Shown piece after piece: positions 61,824-64,000 of a stretch of 64,000 nt of DNA. The notes beneath the pieces are model-generated. The model was not told the DNA's origin. It did no database searches and saw only the letters and a list, made by a program, of their open reading frames with translations. Each line of letters opens with the position of its first letter. Positions within the stretch are counted from its first letter, which is position 1. This DNA comes from Roseomonas mucosa ATCC BAA-692 (GTDB lineage Bacteria; Pseudomonadota; Alphaproteobacteria; Acetobacterales; Acetobacteraceae), in contig NZ_JHWD01000004.1 in the NCBI RefSeq assembly GCF_000622225.1, positions 310,001 through 374,000 of the forward strand, given 5' to 3'. The position numbers were made by a program, and so were the translations under genes.

Positions 61824-62735
61824 ATGAACGCGATGCCATCCGAGGCCGAACCGGCGTGCGGCCTCGCCGCCTCCGGGGACCGCGGGCGCCGTGGCGCTTC
61901 GGCGGCGCCCAGCGGCGTCATGGACCGCACCTTCGCCGTGCTGCGGCTCCTGGCCGAGAATGCGGACGGGCTGCCGATCTCGGCCATCGCCGATCGCCTG
62001 GGCATCCCCCTCAGCGCCTCGCACCGCCTGCTTTCCGAACTCGCCGGGCACGGCGTCGTGCAGCAGGAACGCGGCCATGGCGACTACCGCCTGACCATGC
62101 GGCTGGTGACGCTTGCCTTCACCTATCTGGCGCGCAGCGGCGTCACCGACATCGCACAGCCGGTTCTGGACCGCCTGGCCGCGCGGAGCGGCGAGCTGGT
62201 GCGCCTCGCGGTGATGGATGGCGACGGCGCCAACCGGAGCCTGACCTGGGTCGCCCGGGCGCAGGGCGCCCAGTCCGGCCTGCGCTACGACCCGGAGATG
62301 GGCCAGGTCGCCCCTCTCTCCTGCAGCGCCAGCGGCTGGGCCTGGCTCTCGACGCTCGGCGACGAGGAAGCCCTGGCCCTGGTGGAGCGCCAGGGCTTCG
62401 GCCCGCCCGAGGAATTCGGCCCGCGCGCCCCGCGCACGCCCAAGGCGCTGATCCAGGCACTGCGCCAGACCCGCAGGCGCGGCTATGCCGTGGCGATCCA
62501 GACCTTCACTCCCTGGATGTCGGCCATCGCGGCGCCGGTGCGCGCGCCGGATGGCACGGCCTGTGCCACGATCGGCATCGCCGGGCCGCTGATGCGCCTG
62601 CCGGAGGAGAAGCTGCACGGGCTCGCCCCGCTGATGCTGGAGGCGGCGGCGGAGATGACCCAGGCCAGCCTCGGCTCGCCCCTGCTGAACCGCGCCCTGC
62701 ACGGTGCCCGGAACGCCATGGGGAGGCCGCGCTGA
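61824..62735 (+). CDS. IclR-family transcriptional regulator
   Basis: A 303-residue regulator. After a 30-residue flexible start comes the winged helix (VMDRTFAVLRLLAENADGLPISAIADRLGIPLSASHRLLSELAGHGVVQQ), then the IclR effector domain (TYLARSGVTDIAQPVLDRLAARSGELVRLAV...SCSASGWAWLS...YAVAIQTFTPWMSAIAAPVR). IclR regulators often control aromatic or shikimate/quinate catabolism. It is divergent from the aroE remnant and upstream of benE, which fits an aromatic-acid theme. Its original target may have been partly lost. Confidence 0.92.
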   Translation: MNAMPSEAEPACGLAASGDRGRRGASAAPSGVMDRTFAVLRLLAENADGLPISAIADRLGIPLSASHRLLSELAGHGVVQQERGHGDYRLTMRLVTLAFTYLARSGVTDIAQPVLDRLAARSGELVRLAVMDGDGANRSLTWVARAQGAQSGLRYDPEMGQVAPLSCSASGWAWLSTLGDEEALALVERQGFGPPEEFGPRAPRTPKALIQALRQTRRRGYAVAIQTFTPWMSAIAAPVRAPDGTACATIGIAGPLMRLPEEKLHGLAPLMLEAAAEMTQASLGSPLLNRALHGARNAMGRPR

Positions 62736-63098
62736 CGGGCGGGATGGCGGAGGGCACGCGGGCGGGAAGCCGCGACACGCCGGGATCGGCGCCGGCGGCC
62801 CCGCCCTGGCGGTGACAGCGGCGACGCGGGGGCCGGAGGCGGGCGTGGCGGGGAAGGCACCGCTCCTTGGCGGCATCACCGCCTGATCCGGCGGCCTGCG
62901 CCCCGGCCGCCCCCCGTGTATGGCCTCCCTGGGCGAACTTGGCTTTCATGGGTGCCGATCCGGCGATTCGCAGGCCCCCACAGCCATGGTCCCGTGGCCG
63001 GGCGGCCTTGCCGCGGCCAACCCTGGCCGGAGGCGCCCCGAAGCGCCGGCCGGATGTCATGCGCCGCACCTTTCGCGGTGCCGGGGAATGCCGCCGCC
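62736..63098. other. 363-bp gene-free stretch between IclR regulator and benE
   Basis: GC-rich with short Gly/Ala/Arg open frames only; no coding-type pattern, repeat or promoter could be supported. GGGGAA at 63083-63088 is the benE ribosome site. Confidence 0.5.
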
Positions 63099-64000
63099 AT
63101 GCGAGACCTCCTGCCGCCCCATACCCTGGCCGCTGGCCTGCTGGCAGCCTTCGTGGGCTTCGCCAGCTCCTTTGCCGTGGTGCTGCGCGGCCTGACCGCC
63201 GCCGGGGCCAGCCCGGCCCAGGCCGCCTCCGGCCTCATGGCCCTGGCCGTCGCCATGGGCCTCTGCGGCATCCTGCTCAGCCTGCGCACCCGCATGCCCG
63301 TCAGCGTCGCCTGGAGCACGCCCGGCGCCGCCCTCCTGGCCAGTTCCGGCGCCATCGCGGGCGGCTTCCCGGTGGCCGTCGGCGCCTTCCTCGCCTCCGC
63401 CCTGCTGGTGGTTCTGGCGGGCTGGTGGAAGCCGCTGGGCCGCTGGGTGGCCGCCATCCCCGCCACGCTGGCCAGCGCCATGCTGGCCGGGGTGCTGTTC
63501 GGCCTCTGCCTCGCCCCGGTGCGCGCGGTGGCGCAGATGCCGGGCCCGGCCCTGGCGGTGATCGCGGCCTGGGCCATCGCCGGGCGGCTGCACCGGCTGC
63601 TCGCCGTGCCGGCGGCGGTGATCGTGGCCTTCGGGATCATCCTGGCGATGCCGGGCGCCCCCATCGCGGCGAGCTGGCCCATCCCCGTGCCGGTGATGCC
63701 GCAATTCACCCTCCAGGCACTGATCGGCACCGCCATCCCGCTCTTCCTGGTCACCATGGCCTCGCAGAACATCCCCGGCCTGGCCACGCTCGGCCTCTAC
63801 GGCTACCGCCCCGCGCCCGGGCCGCTGTTCCGCGCCACCGGCCTCTTCTCCGTCGCCGCCGCCTTCCTGGGCGGCCACGCGGTCAACCTCGCCGCCATCA
63901 CCGCCGCCCTTTGCGCCAACGAGGACGCGCATCCCGACCCGGCGCAGCGCTGGAAGGCCGCCGTGGTGAACGGCGTGGGCTACATCCTCTTCGGCCTGCT
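63099..64000 (+). CDS. benE: Benzoate/H+ symporter BenE family (3' truncated by window edge)
   Basis: Inner-membrane secondary transporter; 300 codons are visible and the frame stays open to the window end, so about a quarter is missing. Many hydrophobic spans are present; the GFASSFAVVLRGLTAAGASPAQAASGL opening, VAWSTPGAALLA, LFLVTMASQNIPGLATLG and FSVAAAFLGGHAVNLAAITAALCANEDAHPDP are hallmark BenE sequences. Start ATG 63099 is supported by GGGGAA 10 nt upstream. Placed after an IclR regulator, it may import aromatic acids, though BenE substrates beyond benzoate are poorly known. Confidence 0.93.
   Translation, partial: MRDLLPPHTLAAGLLAAFVGFASSFAVVLRGLTAAGASPAQAASGLMALAVAMGLCGILLSLRTRMPVSVAWSTPGAALLASSGAIAGGFPVAVGAFLASALLVVLAGWWKPLGRWVAAIPATLASAMLAGVLFGLCLAPVRAVAQMPGPALAVIAAWAIAGRLHRLLAVPAAVIVAFGIILAMPGAPIAASWPIPVPVMPQFTLQALIGTAIPLFLVTMASQNIPGLATLGLYGYRPAPGPLFRATGLFSVAAAFLGGHAVNLAAITAALCANEDAHPDPAQRWKAAVVNGVGYILFGL

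Noticed and set aside
62736-62884. Short plus-strand frames after the IclR gene
   Set aside because: Gly/Ala/Arg-rich, no ribosome site and no coding-type codon pattern.

Overview
The window is very GC-rich chromosomal DNA from an aerobic alphaproteobacterium. The gene content fits a pink-pigmented Acetobacteraceae of the Roseomonas type: a C30-type carotenoid operon, a short-Q-loop (CIO-like) cytochrome bd oxidase, an lptF-lptG-lptD-surA-rsmA block and Alphaproteobacteria-style CysK/Rrf2 genes. The genus is an inference from gene content and composition; no 16S gene, tRNA, phage, insertion sequence or CRISPR was seen.

Layout. 1-5.6 kb: 3' part of an MscS channel with a good intrinsic terminator, a small ACT-domain protein, a TPP riboswitch and thiC, then a GntP permease. 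5.9-9.3 kb: a GbsR/MarR regulator with a near-perfect palindrome at its own start, then cydA-cydB-DUF2474. 9.4-17.4 kb: an FAD amine oxidase, then a pigment operon (two CrtI/CrtN-family enzymes, acyltransferase, glycosyltransferase, aldehyde dehydrogenase) able in principle to make a glycosylated, acylated carotenoic acid. 17.4-24.1 kb: glycine-zipper lipoprotein, lone DEVH helicase, zinc-ribbon/MBL hydrolase, anmK, cbpA-cbpM. 24.3-32.8 kb: assimilatory sulfur region (sulfate importer, CysI, SUMT for siroheme, Rrf2 regulator, cysK). 32.9-46.2 kb: UV endonuclease, a GntR gene split by an amber codon, and a Dpp-type peptide importer whose genes are separated by an ABC exporter, a diguanylate cyclase and an RTX-like repeat protein, with two paralogous binding proteins. 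46.4-50.6 kb: phosphoribosyltransferase, DUF1194, DUF3775, a small secreted protein and a GlcD-type dehydrogenase. 50.8-57.9 kb: LPS export and outer-membrane assembly genes. 57.9-64 kb: ABC-F ATPase, two adjacent radC genes (one without its metal-binding motif), a shikimate dehydrogenase remnant with its middle deleted, an IclR regulator and the 5' part of benE.

Working together: sulfate uptake, reduction (CysI with siroheme supplied through SUMT) and capture as cysteine sit within 8.5 kb under a cysteine-free Rrf2 regulator; LptF/G/D with SurA form one outer-membrane biogenesis unit; the pigment genes form a tight operon except for the aldehyde dehydrogenase, which lies behind a hairpin-rich 278-bp spacer. 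Signs of decay and rearrangement (amber-split GntR, gutted aroE, degenerate radC, interrupted dpp locus) and a family of GC-rich intergenic hairpins are the least ordinary features.
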